Source of the DNA: Telopea speciosissima
Taxonomy: Eukaryota; Streptophyta; Magnoliopsida; Proteales; Proteaceae
Reading direction: 5' to 3'
Length of the DNA: 64,000 nt
Assembly (NCBI RefSeq): GCF_018873765.1
Contig: NC_057923.1
Span: 55,236,593 to 55,300,592, forward strand
The notes beneath the pieces are model-generated. The model was not told the DNA's origin, ran no database searches, and saw only the letters and a list, made by a program, of their open reading frames with translations. The translations under genes and the position numbers were made by a program. Shown here one piece after another: positions 11,417-22,904 of the stretch (its first letter is position 1; every line of letters begins with the position of its first letter).

Positions 11417-12334
11417 ATGGTTCTTGATCATGGGGAATGCTTGAGTACAAAGGTTTTTTTTTTTCTCCCTTACTTGAATACTTGTTTTAACTTTATTTCA
11501 CAGATCCATACATTAAAAATGCTAATGAGGTGAATATAAGTATAAACCCTTTTGAAAATTTTCAGGAATTCACTTGGAAATAATCCTTCTGTTTGGTGGA
11601 AACCTGTTGGTTTTCCACTAGAGAACAAGTGTTATTCTATACTTACTAGACTTACCTGAGTTGAACATCTGTAAGTTTGAATGACTATTTGCGTTTCAGA
11701 AGGATTCTTGGAAGACTGTGCTGCTGTTAGCTTATCAGAGTCTTGGTGTGGTCTACGGGGACTTGAGCATTTCCCCTCTGTATGTTTACAAGAGCACATT
11801 TGCAGAAGATATTCATCATTCAGAGACAAATGAAGAGATTTTTGGCGTGCTTTCTTTTGTCTTCTGGACTTTAACACTTGTTCCTTTGTTCAAGTATGTC
11901 TTCGTGGTTCTTCGAGCAGATGACAATGGAGAAGGTAAGTACATGTTTTGAGTATTAGTATTTATTCCTTTATTAATAGAGATGTTTTATTCATCAATCA
12001 AATTTGAGTTTTTGTGCACAATTTTTGCAGGTGGCACTTTTGCTCTGTATTCTTTGATATGTAGGCATGCTAAAGTAAGCCTTCTACCCAACAGACAGAT
12101 TGCAGATGAAGCGCTGTCTACTTACAAACTGGAATCTCCTGAAACCAAAAGCCACTCAAGGGTGAAACTTTTGCTTGAGAAGCACAAGTCATTACACACA
12201 GCTTTGCTAGTCCTAGTTCTGCTTGGTACTTGTATGGTAATTGGAGATGGAGTGCTCACTCCATCCATTTCTGGTATTCTTCTTGTCTGCTATACAAAAT
12301 TTTCTCTCTCTGTTTCCATCAGTTTGCTGATTAT

Positions 12335-12380
<46 letters not shown>

Positions 12381-15300
12381 AGTTTTCTCAGCAGTGTCAG
12401 GCCTTGAGTTATCAATGTCAAAGGAACACCACCAGTGTAAGCTTCTTGACTTTTATTCTGCATGTCATCCTGGTTGTTGATCCTAATCTACATTTCATTC
12501 AATTGGGATCTAATTGGTTGTAATATGGAATGTGTGCTTCATAAAATTATGTGAAGGGAAAAATAATGGACAAAATGCTTGAACCATGAAATCAATGGAA
12601 GAAGTCAGGAGGGGATATATTACTTTTCAACTTGAGATCAGTAATTTGTAGAAACATATAATCTCTACAGTTGCTGATCAAGGGGAAGCATATGTTTCTT
12701 TCGATTCTTCTGTGATGCTTCCTCTGCATCAATTTGGCATCTGGTTGTGAAATCTGGTTATATTATAATACCAACTCAATATGTGTTGCACAGTATTTCC
12801 TCACAGAATGCCTATATCAAATTGTGTCATTATGTTAAACTGTGTTTCTTTTTTGACGCAAAGTTAATTGCTAAAGATTAATAATATGTCAATTTATAGG
12901 ACAAGAGATTGATATGGTGTATGTTGTTGAAATTTATATGAGGGTTCATTTGGTCACACTAGACCAGTTAGAATATTCTCTAATATTGGATTAGAACAAC
13001 CAATCAGATTGTTCCTTTTTTGACCTAAAATGCTTGTGTTCCTGTCCTGATGCAGGACAACCTAGGGTTCTCTCTTTCTAGGTACAAATTCAACTGCACC
13101 TTTCTAAGGTATAAATTGACTTTGGGCATTTTTTTTTTTTGTTATTGGCATTTGAAGTGCACCTTTTTGAGTATCTAGAAGGCTGCATTCTTTTGTCACC
13201 TGGAAAAGAAATAATTTCTTCTTGAAATCCCATAGCATTTGAGGTGATGCTTCTAAACTGAATCATTTCAAGCCTTGACTAGATTGATATTTTAATTTAT
13301 TTAAAAAGGGGGAGGGGGGGGGGGGGGAGGAATAAGATCTTCTTCATTTTCCAGCAATTGCACCCAATTCTATTGTTTATTCACATTCTGGCGGAGACTC
13401 TGGATGAGTCCATTTTCGCTGAAGTTCTTTCTGCATTGAGATGCTGTGGAAACCAAAATAAAATGATTTAATTCCAGATAACCAAAGAAAATCCCATAGC
13501 ATTTGAGCAGATGATGTGATGCTTCTAAACTGAATCATCTCAAGCCTTGACTAGATTGATATTTTAATTTATTTAAAAAAAAAAAGAAGGGGAATAAGAT
13601 CTTCAGTTTCCAGCAATTGAACCCAATTCTATTGTTTATTCACATTCTGGCGGAGACTCTGGATGAGTCCATTTTTGCTGAAGTTCTTTCTGCACTGAGA
13701 TTGTGTGGAAACCAAAATAAAATGATTTAATTCCAGTTAACCAAAGAAGCTGCAGTAATTTGAGTTACCAATAGAGAGCTGCAGGTGATGCTTTCAGTAT
13801 TCTATCTTTTGAATGTATCTGAGATTATGTCTTTGTTTGCAGATGCAGTGGTTCCAATCACTTGCTTCATATTAGTATGTCTATTTGCTCTGCAACACTA
13901 TGGCACACATCGGGTTGGATTCTTTTTTGCACCAGTTGTATTGACTTGGCTACTTTGCATTAGTGCCCTTGGCTTATACAACATATTCCATTGGAACCCA
14001 CACGTTTACCAAGCTCTTTCCCCATATTACATGTACAAGTTCTTGAAGAAGACAAGGAAAGGTGGCTGGATGTCTCTGGGTGGGATTTTATTGTGCATAA
14101 CAGGTAATATTTTGAATGCATGACCGAATATTGTTATTGTGTTATGTATTGCTGGTTTTACATATGTAAAACTTTGAGAAAATAATTTTAAGTCATCTAT
14201 CTGATAAAAAAGAAAAAGTCAACTGAACTAAGAATTATCCAGACTACTTGGAATTGGCTCATGAATCCTCTGCTGCCATTCCATCATCTATGACTATATC
14301 TTTTGTTAAATAATAGCATAAGGTCCACAGAAAACTTTCTGTTTTCATGCTAAAATGGCTACTCTGAAGGTTTTCCATTAACCGTCCTCACTGGAATCAT
14401 GCGGCTGGAACATTCACCCAAATATCATCATAAAGACACATTTTAAACATTTTTTGTGCAGGTTTAGTTACAGCAAAAACAAGCTATGGAAGCCATTTTT
14501 CTCCATAAGGCAGGCAATTCTTTTCCTGCACCCAGAATCAGGGCATCCCTAAACGAGGATTCTCCTACCTGTGCACTCTTGACAACACATCAAAAAGGGC
14601 AGGAAAAAGGCATCTCAGAGATACTTACAAAGTACCCTGGTATATCCCTTCAGGTGCTTTTTCCCACTCTTTTAACGTGTCAGCAGGAGCACAGAGGGAG
14701 GAGACAATAACAGAAGTTCCAAATTTCTGATCTCACACAGGGGTTGTACCATTCATTAAGAGAAGAACTCTATCTAGCAATTTTGTGTGCCAACCAGTTA
14801 TTTTACTCCACTGATTATTTCAAATCCAAGATTTTCCAATCACAAAATGTTGCAGGGAAAAATAAAAAGATGCATTAAATCTTTTGATTTTTCACCAATT
14901 ACGAAGAAATCAACAGATAAAACTGCAATATGATGTGTGAATGACTTGCAGGCTCAGAGGCAATGTTTGCTGATCTTGGTCATTTCACATACACTGCAAT
15001 CCAGGTACATTCTATTACAACTGGTCTATCTGTCTATTTGTCTATATGCATGGCTGATGAGTGTGTGTTGTTCCTGAACTTATTCTCCCAATACTATCTA
15101 TAGACTTATACTCCAGTTTCTGGTCCTCTCCCCACCCTCAAAACAAAGAATGGGAAATGGCTTACTCTGTCCAATTTTACAGATTGCTTTCACTTTTATG
15201 GTTTACCCCGCTCTGATTTTAGCGTATATGGGTCAAGCTGCTTACTTGTCAAGGCATCACAATATTAACACCAGCTATCAGATTGGATTTTACATCTCAG

Positions 15301-18300
15301 TTCCAGGTATTCTTTTTTTCGTTCATTATTCCTTATAACATTGTTTGAACAAGTCATCTTTTTTTTATTGCAAGCAACTTTACCTGCAAATAGTGAGCAT
15401 CAACTGAATATGCAGTACACCTGGGTTCTAATACTTGGCTTCATTATGCAACTTGGAAACCTTAATATACTATTAATGGAAAAAGGACGGGTGGGGAATG
15501 AAAAAAAACATGAGTTGGGATGTCCATGTATTAATTCTCAACTCAGCTTAATCTCAACTAAATGGGGTCAGCTACATGTATCCTTTTTCTCCAGTCCTAT
15601 TCAAAGCCGTACTTGTTACTAGTTCTAAGTTATGCATGTCTTTCTTCACCACTTCTCCTAAGATCATTTTAGGCCTACTCCTAGCTCTTTTAGAACTTCA
15701 ATCTGAATCAAATCACCCCTCCATACTGGACAATTCAAAGGCCTCCATTGCACATGTCCATGCCACCTCAAACGACTTTCTCGCAACTTACTTATCATGT
15801 ATTGGAGCTACTCCTAAATTAGCTCTAATTTGTTCATTCCTTATTTTATCTTTTCAGCACCCATCAATCACAACATCCTCATTTCAGCTATGCTAAGTTT
15901 GTCCATGTATTAATTGCTACTGGAATTTTTCCCAGGTAAGGAGGGTAGTAAGAAAAAACAGAGAAGTAATTATGATGACCATATTGTACGTTAATTTCAT
16001 AAAATGCTAACGGAACCATTTGATGAGGGCCGGCCTTGGCACAACAGTAAGGTTGCACCATTGCAACCTAGTGGTCGCAGATCCGAGTCGAGAAACAGCT
16101 TCTCCACGAAGTGGTGGTAAGGCTGCGTACATTTTGACCTTCCTCAGACCCTTCAGTGGCGGGAGCTTCGTGCACTCGGTATGCCCTTTTTGCTAACTGA
16201 ACCATTTGATATGCTAAGGACTTGGGACTAGGGAGTCCTTACAGTTGATGCAGTACTCCTAACTGGTTTGTCTGTCACTTTCTTCATGATCTTAAGAGTT
16301 GACTCAGCAAAATTTCTTGGCATTCTATCGGCCTAGTGATTGAACATGCTACCTTAGGTTGTGCAGTTTATGTGGCTAATTACATAGATAAAGAATTGTG
16401 AAATAACTGATTTTACTGTTACAGAAAGTGTAAGGTGGCCAGTGGTTATAGTAGCCATTCTTGCTTCTGTGGTGGGAAGCCAAGCAATCATCAGCGGGAC
16501 ATTCTCTATCATCAACCAGAGCCAGTCACTGTCCTGCTTCCCAAGAGTGAAGGTTGTTCACACCTCTGACAAGATACATGGCCAGATATACATCCCTGAG
16601 ATCAACTGGATTCTCATGATCCTCTGCAATGCTGTCACCATTGGATTTAGAGACACAAAGCACATAGGAAATGCTTCAGGTACGTAACATCTCACTAATA
16701 TCTTAATTCTCATGATATGTGCTTTGAAATTATAACTATAATAGTTGGGAGGTTCAAGAATATTTCAAAAGGGTCCTTTTAGGTGTCACTATGCCTAGTG
16801 AAACGCACCACTTCACTATTTGCCATTTGGTGATACATGGTTTAGTCCATGAGATAGAAGACCCCACATCCATCTCAATGATCAAATGTAGCCCAAAATA
16901 AGTAAGGAAAGTGGCTCAAACTTTGATTCAAAGTTTTAGTAAAATTACAAAAATGCCATCACATAGAAATGATTACAAAAACAGAAGGCCAACTTTTGTA
17001 AGTGGGAGTGTCTGAATGAGACCTCATAGGTGTATTTAGAACTTGACACCTTCTTTTAATTGCCCCTTGTCTTATTCCCAAAAGTTGTTTAAGATAAGGG
17101 TATAAAAGGGTTTTCAAAGTAACATATCCTTATGTCATTATCAAAAGATGTCATTGTCATGCACATTTTCCAAGTACAAATGTGAAATGAGCTACTACCC
17201 TCATTGGAAAAAAAATTGTGTATCATACTAAAAAGAGAAAAAAGTAAGGTTACAAATTATTTGACATCTTGAGGGGTGTCAATAAAAAAATCCCTTTGTA
17301 ATTTTAGCAACTTCTTTTACTCATTTTAAGCCGACTTTGTACCAATAAGATGTTTGCCTGTTTCACTCTCAAGGATGTACTCATGTACTGCCATATGGCA
17401 ATAGTGAAGTGTTAATACTTCACTAGGTATAGTGGCAATTATATTATATATAGGGGAGAAGAATGCTGCCTGTTCGCGTGCAGCCTGCGCCCATACACAA
17501 CCCCTCCTGAAATGATCGCCCTGCCCCCCTGCAAAATGAAAAACCCCCCTAGTCAATGCCCCTACACATTGGCCCCCGCGCTGGTCGAGGGGCCATGCGA
17601 CCAGGTAGCGTTCTTCTTATATATATTTATATTGGGACTGTCTCAAAAACACCTCTATAGGTGTATTTAAAACATTAAACATTCTTTTGATTGCCCCTTG
17701 GCTATTCCCAAAAGTTCTTTAAAGTCTAGAGTCAAAAAAGGTTTTCAAAATAATTTGAAAGTGTAATTACCATTATGTCATTCTCAAGAGATGTCATCAT
17801 CCTACACGTTTTTCAAGTACGCATGTGAAATGACAGGATTTTAACCTCAGTGAATAGCCAAGGGGCAATCAAAAGAATGTTTAATGTTTTAGTGAAAGAA
17901 GTATGTTATGTTAAGAAGGCATAAAATAAGGTTACAAATTTTTTGGCTGTCTGTGTGCAGGTTTGGCAGTTATGGCAGTAATGCTAGTGACCACATGCCT
18001 TACCTCTCTGGTGATTGTACTCTGTTGGCACAAACCCCCTGTTATAGCTCTTGCATTCCTACTCCTCTTTGGCTCCATTGAAGCCCTCTACTTTTCAGCT
18101 TCCCTTATGAAGTTCCTTGAAGGAGCCTGGCTTCCTATCCTCCTGGCTTTAATCCTCATGACAGTTATGTTTGTTTGGCATTACGCCACAATCAAGAAAT
18201 ATGAGTTTGATCTTCATAACAAGGTTTCCTTAGAGTGGCTCCTAGCCCTGGGTCCCAGCTTGGGCATAACTCGAGTCCCTGGCATCGGCCTAGTGTACAC

Positions 18301-19081
18301 TGACCTCATTTCGGGGATCCCTGCAAACTTCTCCCACTTTGTCACCAACCTCCCTGCCTTCCACCGCATTCTTGTCTTTGTGTGTGTCAAGTCTGTGACT
18401 GTACCTTATGTGCCCCAAGCAGAGCGTTATCTAGTGGGTCGTGTAGGTCCTCCAGCTCATAGGTCCTACAGGTGCATCGTTCGTTATGGATACAAAGACG
18501 TTCACCAGGACATTGATTCATTTGAATCTGAGCTCATAGATAGGTTGGCTGATTTCATCCGCTACAATGGTTATCAGACCAATGTGACTAATTCATTTTT
18601 GGAAGACGAAGGAACAAGTTCTAATGACTCAACCAGAGAATGTAGTTTCACAGTTATTAAAACTGTGGCATTCTCGGGCCAACCAGCATATGAGATGGAT
18701 GAAAGTGTGCACCCAGAAAGCGTATCTGTCGAGTTTCAAACATTAGAGAGTGCAACAGATGTGATAGAGATGGAGCCCGTGGGTGTAGTTGAGAAAAGGG
18801 TAAGGTTTCTTGTTGAGGATGATTCTGAAGCAGATTCCCACTCTGAGATGGATATGCATGTACAGGAAGAGCTGGAAGAGTTGTGGGCAGCTAAACAAGC
18901 AGGGACAGCATTCATACTTGGGCACTCGCATGTAAAAGCAAAGCAAGGATCATCGCTGCTGAAGAGAGCAGCAATTGACCTAGGATACAATTTTCTGAGA
19001 AGGAATTGCCGAGGACCAGATGTGGTGCTCAAGGTTCCACCAGCTTCACTCCTCAAGGTTGGCATGGTATACATCGTGTGA
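11417..19081 (+). CDS. KUP2: KUP/HAK/KT potassium transporter, KUP2-like
   Basis: K+ transporter of the KUP/HAK/KT family (plasma-membrane type, cluster II). Coding exons: 11417-11452, 11700-11934, 12031-12273, 12383-12436, 13843-14103, 14952-15004, 15183-15306, 16425-16679, 17961-19081. All introns are GT-AG and phases match, giving 793 residues plus stop, about the length of Arabidopsis KUP2. Seen: the [20 protein letters not shown] signature in exon 2, [12 protein letters not shown] across exons 2-3, [12 protein letters not shown] closing exon 3, MFADLGHF in exon 6, [18 protein letters not shown] in exon 8, and the long cytosolic C-terminus with [18 protein letters not shown] and [11 protein letters not shown] near the end. 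The hydrophobic stretches fit the usual 10-14 membrane segments. The start ATG gives a short [12 protein letters not shown] leader. KUP2 (SHY3) supports K+-driven cell expansion in shoots. Introns 4, 7 and 8 are loaded with repeats. KUP6/8 type is the main alternative. Confidence 0.93.
12341..12378 (+). repeat. (AT)19 microsatellite at an intron acceptor
   Basis: Nineteen AT units occupy the 3' part of the 109-nt intron 3 of the KUP2-like gene and end four bases before exon 4 (ATCC then AG). The usual polypyrimidine tract is replaced by alternating AT. Confidence 0.95.
13226..13748 (+). repeat. Tandem duplication in KUP2 intron 4
   Basis: Two direct units, 13226-13489 and 13490-13748, share long identical stretches (for example ATTCACATTCTGGCGGAGAC and CTTGACTAGATTGATATTTT in both). 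Differences are mainly the A/G homopolymer (GGGGG-rich in unit 1, A-rich in unit 2), a TCATTT/TCATCT change and a GCAGATGAT insertion. The second unit ends about 95 bp before exon 5. Confidence 0.9.
15537..15899 (-). mobile_element. 5'-truncated RTE-clade LINE in KUP2 intron 7
   Basis: The 3' end motif CAACTAAATGGGGTCAGCTA matches that of the full-length RTE element at 54.85 kb, and the following sequence (GATCATTTTAGGCCTACTCC and so on) parallels its 3' coding region on the - strand. It is flanked by a perfect 16-bp duplication, TGTCCATGTATTAATT, at 15521-15536 and 15900-15915. The insertion is antisense to the transporter. Confidence 0.9.
16025..16190 (+). mobile_element. Au-type SINE in KUP2 intron 7
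   Basis: A 166-bp tRNA-derived SINE. Box A-like TGGCACAACAGTAAGG and box B-like GATCCGAGTCG are followed by the diagnostic Au body (GGTAAGGCTGCGTACATTTT, then GGCGGGAGCTTCGTGCACT) and a short T-run 3' end. Flanks are a 20-bp target duplication, 16005-16024 and 16191-16210, with one mismatch. Inserted in the sense direction of the gene, 215 bp before exon 8. It is not a functional tRNA gene. Confidence 0.93.
17004..17294. repeat. Dispersed repeat in KUP2 intron 8, short copy
   Basis: Starts GGGAGTGTCTGAATGAGACC and ends GGGGTGTCAATAAAAAAATCCC. The same left and right ends bound a 1.28-kb stretch at 48183-49461, so this looks like an internally deleted derivative. A third related copy overlaps 17632-17950. 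Confidence 0.6.
17455..17627. repeat. Degenerate foldback element
   Basis: Contains TTCGCGTGCAGCCTGCGCCC, a loop-core variant AAATGATCGCCCTGCCCCC, and flanks GGGGAGAAGAATGCT and AGCGTTCTTC. Arms are poorly preserved. Placed in the foldback family by its core and flanks. Confidence 0.5.
17669..17890. repeat. Perfect 39-bp inverted repeat in KUP2 intron 8
   Basis: Positions 17669-17707 and 17852-17890 are exact reverse complements over 39 bp (tip AAAACATTAAACATTC), separated by 144 bp. The right arm ends 70 bp before exon 9 of the transporter. The pre-mRNA could form a long hairpin next to the acceptor. Confidence 0.95.
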
Positions 19082-20160
19082 GCTGCGCCTGTATCCTGTT
19101 GGGTAATTTTGCAGCTTTGAGATACCACAGTCATGTATTTAAGTAAAGAAACTGTGACTGCTGGCTTCCAAACACAATGAGACTGTTTGGAATGTAAACA
19201 TGTTGCACTGTTAAGCAAAATATAATCCTCCTACTGTTGTAACAGCACCGAATTGATGGAGAAGTTATCTGTTTACAAATTGCTAACAATTAGCTTCCCC
19301 CCACTCATTGGATTTCAGTGACCTTTTCCAAATATATTGATCCCAGCTCTGAAGTTTTATCACAACAGATCAAATTTGTATAACAGTTTGCATTAGTCTT
19401 TGTGGCTGGTATAAGGTGTTGGAACTGAGATTGTCAAGGTATTCGATATTGTGGCCAAGGAAATGAAGAAGGATGTGATTATACTCCAAGGCCCTGAGAA
19501 TGACTGATCTTTGCTCCAAAGTTTGTTCCTTTTTTATTTTTTGGGAGAAACAAGTAATAAGTTTTCTTGGAAGCATCATTAGTTGTCAGGGTGGGGTTAA
19601 AGCCTTAGAGGGATGAAATATCGGTGAAAGGAAACTACAAATTTCCACTACACTGTGGGACCTGGTCCCACAAGGTTCTTCATCCAAGAAGGGAAGTTCA
19701 AAGTCCAGGTACCTGGGAGAACCCCATGATTGATTGAAGGTGTAAAGTCCAGTTCTTAACCAAGTGGCAAAGGCAACATCTTTAACTATGTAGATAGAAG
19801 AGAATTAAAAATGTTTAAATTAACTGTGGTACCAACCAGTTTGAGATGCAAACTTTTTCTTTTTATTTTGTTTGAGGGTGTTGTAACTGGTAAGAAATAA
19901 GGATCAAATATTTGGACTGAACCCTAGAAATCCATTACGGATTGACCGTTCTGAATCTATGGGAATCAAGATCAGGCTCAAATCGGCCGATTCAGAAAGC
20001 TCCCACAAAATAAACAGTAGAAAAAGAAGTGCGGTTGTAAGCAAGGTTCTAGGGATTGGTAGCGGATCGGAGGAATCACCCAGACAGATCGGTATCAGTG
20101 GAGGGCGATCCTATAACAATGGATTGGTACAGACCAAAGGTAAAAGGGTTTTAAAAAAAG
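19082..20160. other. 3' UTR and intergenic
   Basis: The first 150-250 bp should be the 3' UTR of the KUP2-like gene (AAAATATAATCC near 19216 is a weak polyadenylation context). From about 19915 the sequence is a diverged repeat (ATCGG/GATCGG words) related to the element at 32816-33050. No gene. Confidence 0.45.
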
Positions 20161-20276
20161 GGTCAGCTCAGTTGGAAAACGACCAACTCTTCAAATAAAA
20201 GGTCATGAGTTCAAACCCCTCCCTCCCCGCCCGCCCTCCCTCTCATTAAAGCTCTCCAGTTCCAAAAAAAAAAAAA
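20161..20276 (+). mobile_element. Candidate tRNA-derived SINE
   Basis: A box A-like stretch, TCAGCTCAGTTGG, and a box B-like stretch, GAGTTCAAACCC, lie 34 bp apart as in tRNA-derived promoters, followed by a C/T-rich body and an A-run of 13 at about 20263-20275. No target duplication was clearly seen. The sequence does not fold into a normal tRNA, so a tRNA gene is unlikely. Confidence 0.5.
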
Positions 20277-20922
20277 GCATTTTTTAAATGAAAATCAGGG
20301 GTAAATCTGTCCAATCCAAACCGAGATGGTGCGATGCGGATCGATCTTGACCGAGACTGATCCCATATCCGATACCAATTCCTAAAACCCAGGCTGTCAG
20401 TAGATCCTTAAATTTTCTTATCTTTCATTTTTCTCAGTAAAATGAAAGCAACATGAAATTACAATGGAGAAGCTTTGATTAATGGGGGAAACCGGGGAAT
20501 TTTTCCTCCTCACTCTGTGACTCTATATCGTAGAAATTTATTACGACATGGCAACCTATACTTGGCTAACTCAATTCAATGTAGCCAACCGGAAGCTTAG
20601 TTGAAATAGGGAGATGAAAAGGGTACGAGAAAAAGATAATAAATGAACGGTTGATGAGTAACATGAGTTGCGTTTCGAAAACTGATTTTTTCTGTGTATG
20701 GCCCCAAAGCCAACTCCAACCCAACCCCTCTCTGTCTCAAATTCTCAATCCTCTCATTTCTACAGGTAAGGCAAAACGCCACGTCCTCCTTCACACACCA
20801 CTAAAACTCTCTTATGGTCTAGCAGTCCAAATGAGCAGAAACGATCTACATCTTCCCTCCCAGAACCATTACTATTTTGGTAGGACCTCAGAGGCTCAGA
20901 TACTAATGGCTTTCTTCTCGAC

Positions 20923-20930
20923 TATAAATA
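20923..20930 (+). promoter_or_regulatory. TATA box of the zinc-ribbon protein gene
   Basis: TATAAATA stands 67 bp upstream of the start codon at 20998, a normal distance for a short plant 5' UTR. Confidence 0.65.
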
Positions 20931-20997
20931 TAGGAAGAAGGTTTGGAATTGCAGTATCTTCTTGTTCCTGCAGAACTTAAAATTAATAATAGAAAGA

Positions 20998-22212
20998 ATG
21001 GGAATAAGGGCTCTCCCTTTATCTTCTTCCCAAAGTTATTATCCCTCGTTTGGAGGGACTCTGCAAAACACTTCCTCATTTAGGATCAACAAGAGCTCTT
21101 ACTCAAGAAGAATTTGTGCTAAATCAGATGAGAAGAGTGAGGAGGGAGAGACCACAAAGAGTAAACAATCTCTCTTCACAAGTTTAACTGATGCTCTTGA
21201 CTTCTCTCAAGTTAGATCTGCCGAGGATGCCCAACTCTTGGAAGAGGCTAGAGAATCCACCACTTCCGGCGAAAAGATGACAAGGGAGCAGGTAAATCTG
21301 TGACATAATCAATATTTGAATTTGTATTAAATACTGCAAATACAGAATTATTTCATCATTTTCCTTAACCAGAATGGATGGTGATTTCTTATGCAGTATG
21401 CTGCTCTTAGACGGAAGATTGGTGGGACTTACAAGGATTTCTTCAAATCCTATGTTGATGGTAATCACCCATAATTTTTGTTTTACCAATCCCATTATTT
21501 TATTTAGCTCATCCTGCAGAATCAAATGCTTCAATTTCTTGATCTTCTTATTTATTATTTAAGCAAAAGCAGCTATTTACCACAAATCAATTGCATAATT
21601 CAATGAACATAATTCAATTTATTGTTTGTCGACTCCAAAAATTTCTTAACAAGTTTGATATTTTCTTATTTGATACCTATTTTAAATTGATGGCATTGAT
21701 TATCAGACTAATATACTACTGTTGTGTTCAACCAATAAAGAAATATACTACTGTTATGTAAAGTACTTACAGTCAATTGCTGAGAAGATGCAAATGAGCC
21801 CTTTCTTACCATCCTTACCTACTTATTACCTTATTTTAAGCTAAGTAATGAATATTTTTACTTTCCCAGCATCATGTGTTGAGTTTTTTCAAATCAAATT
21901 TGGAATTTATTATGTATATATTGTCTTAAATTATTCTTGGGTGAAATCTTTTGAATTTCTCCTCATCATATTAAGAGTGTGGCTCATACAAGATTTGTCC
22001 TTGAGTTTCCTCATTCTTTTTTTCTTTTTTCATGGACATCAGTTGATGGGCAATATGTTGAAGAAGGTTGGGTTGACAAAACATGCAAGGTCTGCAAGAA
22101 AGACACCAAAGGTGAGCCACGGCAATTAGACAATTTAGGCAGATATGTTCATGTCGCATGTTTAGAGAAATCCAGATCTGGCAACTTCTTTACAAGACTC
22201 TTCTCAAGATAG
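20998..22212 (+). CDS. Probable plastid protein with C-terminal zinc-ribbon-like module
   Basis: Three coding exons, 20998-21291, 21397-21460 and 22043-22212, with GT-AG introns and matching phases, give 175 residues. The first 45 residues are rich in S, T, R and poor in acidic residues, ending around RRICAKS, as in a chloroplast transit peptide. The middle (about 46-95) is charged. The C-terminal part reads KIGGTYKDFFKSYVDVDGQY, then a compact module with C134-x2-C137 (KTCKVCKKDTKGEP) and H156-x2-C159 (YVHVACLEK), which could bind one zinc, and ends GNFFTRLFSR. The function is not recognised; I believe close homologues exist across plants as uncharacterised proteins. ATG chosen because it is the first after the TATA box and starts the transit-like segment. 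Confidence 0.8.
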
Positions 22213-22900
22213 CAAACCTCATCATTTCTCCTTTTTCTTATAACTTGTACTTCTCATTACTGATAATATAGCCAAAGGCAAAATGAGATATGATGTTCAA
22301 CCTTGGCCCTAGCTACTCCAAGTCTACAATAGTATTACAAATATGCTGTGCTCAGAGACCATTCTTCCCCTGTTCCCCCATAGCTTCTATAGGATCTCCT
22401 GCACGAAAAATCAGGATACAAGATTCTTTCATACTAGGTTCAGCAACACTATGCAGCAGTAAATCTGGTTTTCTTGTATTTGTGGTCTGCGCATAAACTA
22501 ATTTTAGTTTATTGCTGGAGGATATAACTGCTTAGAAACCAGCCAAAGTGTCGTTCAATCAACTAGTCTCTCCTACATACATTCATTCACAAGAGCTACC
22601 CATGACTTACCATTCCCGATCTTCCCTAAAATAAAAGACTTGCCATTTCCGAAGCAGTGCTGAAAAAGAACATAAAAGCAAAAAAAAGCCTATATGGAAT
22701 GCCTGCCTGTACCTGGTCTGGTTTAGTTTATCAAAACTACTTCAGTCTTAACGTGCAATTGAACTCTTTTGCAACAAGACAATCATCTCAGCTGGATTAA
22801 TTTATTGTTTACCAAAAAAAAAAAAAAAGCTGGATTAATTTATTGACACTCTTGCAAGCTAGGGAATAGTAATACTCTCTTCTTCTTCTTTTTTTGGGGG
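22213..22900. other. 3' flank and intergenic; homopolymers
   Basis: Includes the probable 3' UTR of the zinc-ribbon gene. A poly-A tract lies near 22815-22829 and a long G-run at about 22896-22912. No gene. Confidence 0.45.
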
Positions 22901-22904
22901 GGGG

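Noticed and set aside
15576..15896. 106-residue + strand open frame in KUP2 intron 7
   Set aside because: It is the wrong strand of the RTE LINE fragment.
16025..16100. tRNA gene
   Set aside because: Promoter boxes are present but no cloverleaf; the body is an Au SINE with target duplications.
18736..19218. 160-residue - strand open frame
   Set aside because: Antisense shadow of the KUP2 C-terminal exon.
20651..20980. 109-residue open frame upstream of the zinc-ribbon gene
   Set aside because: It crosses the TATA box and shows no motif; it is promoter sequence.
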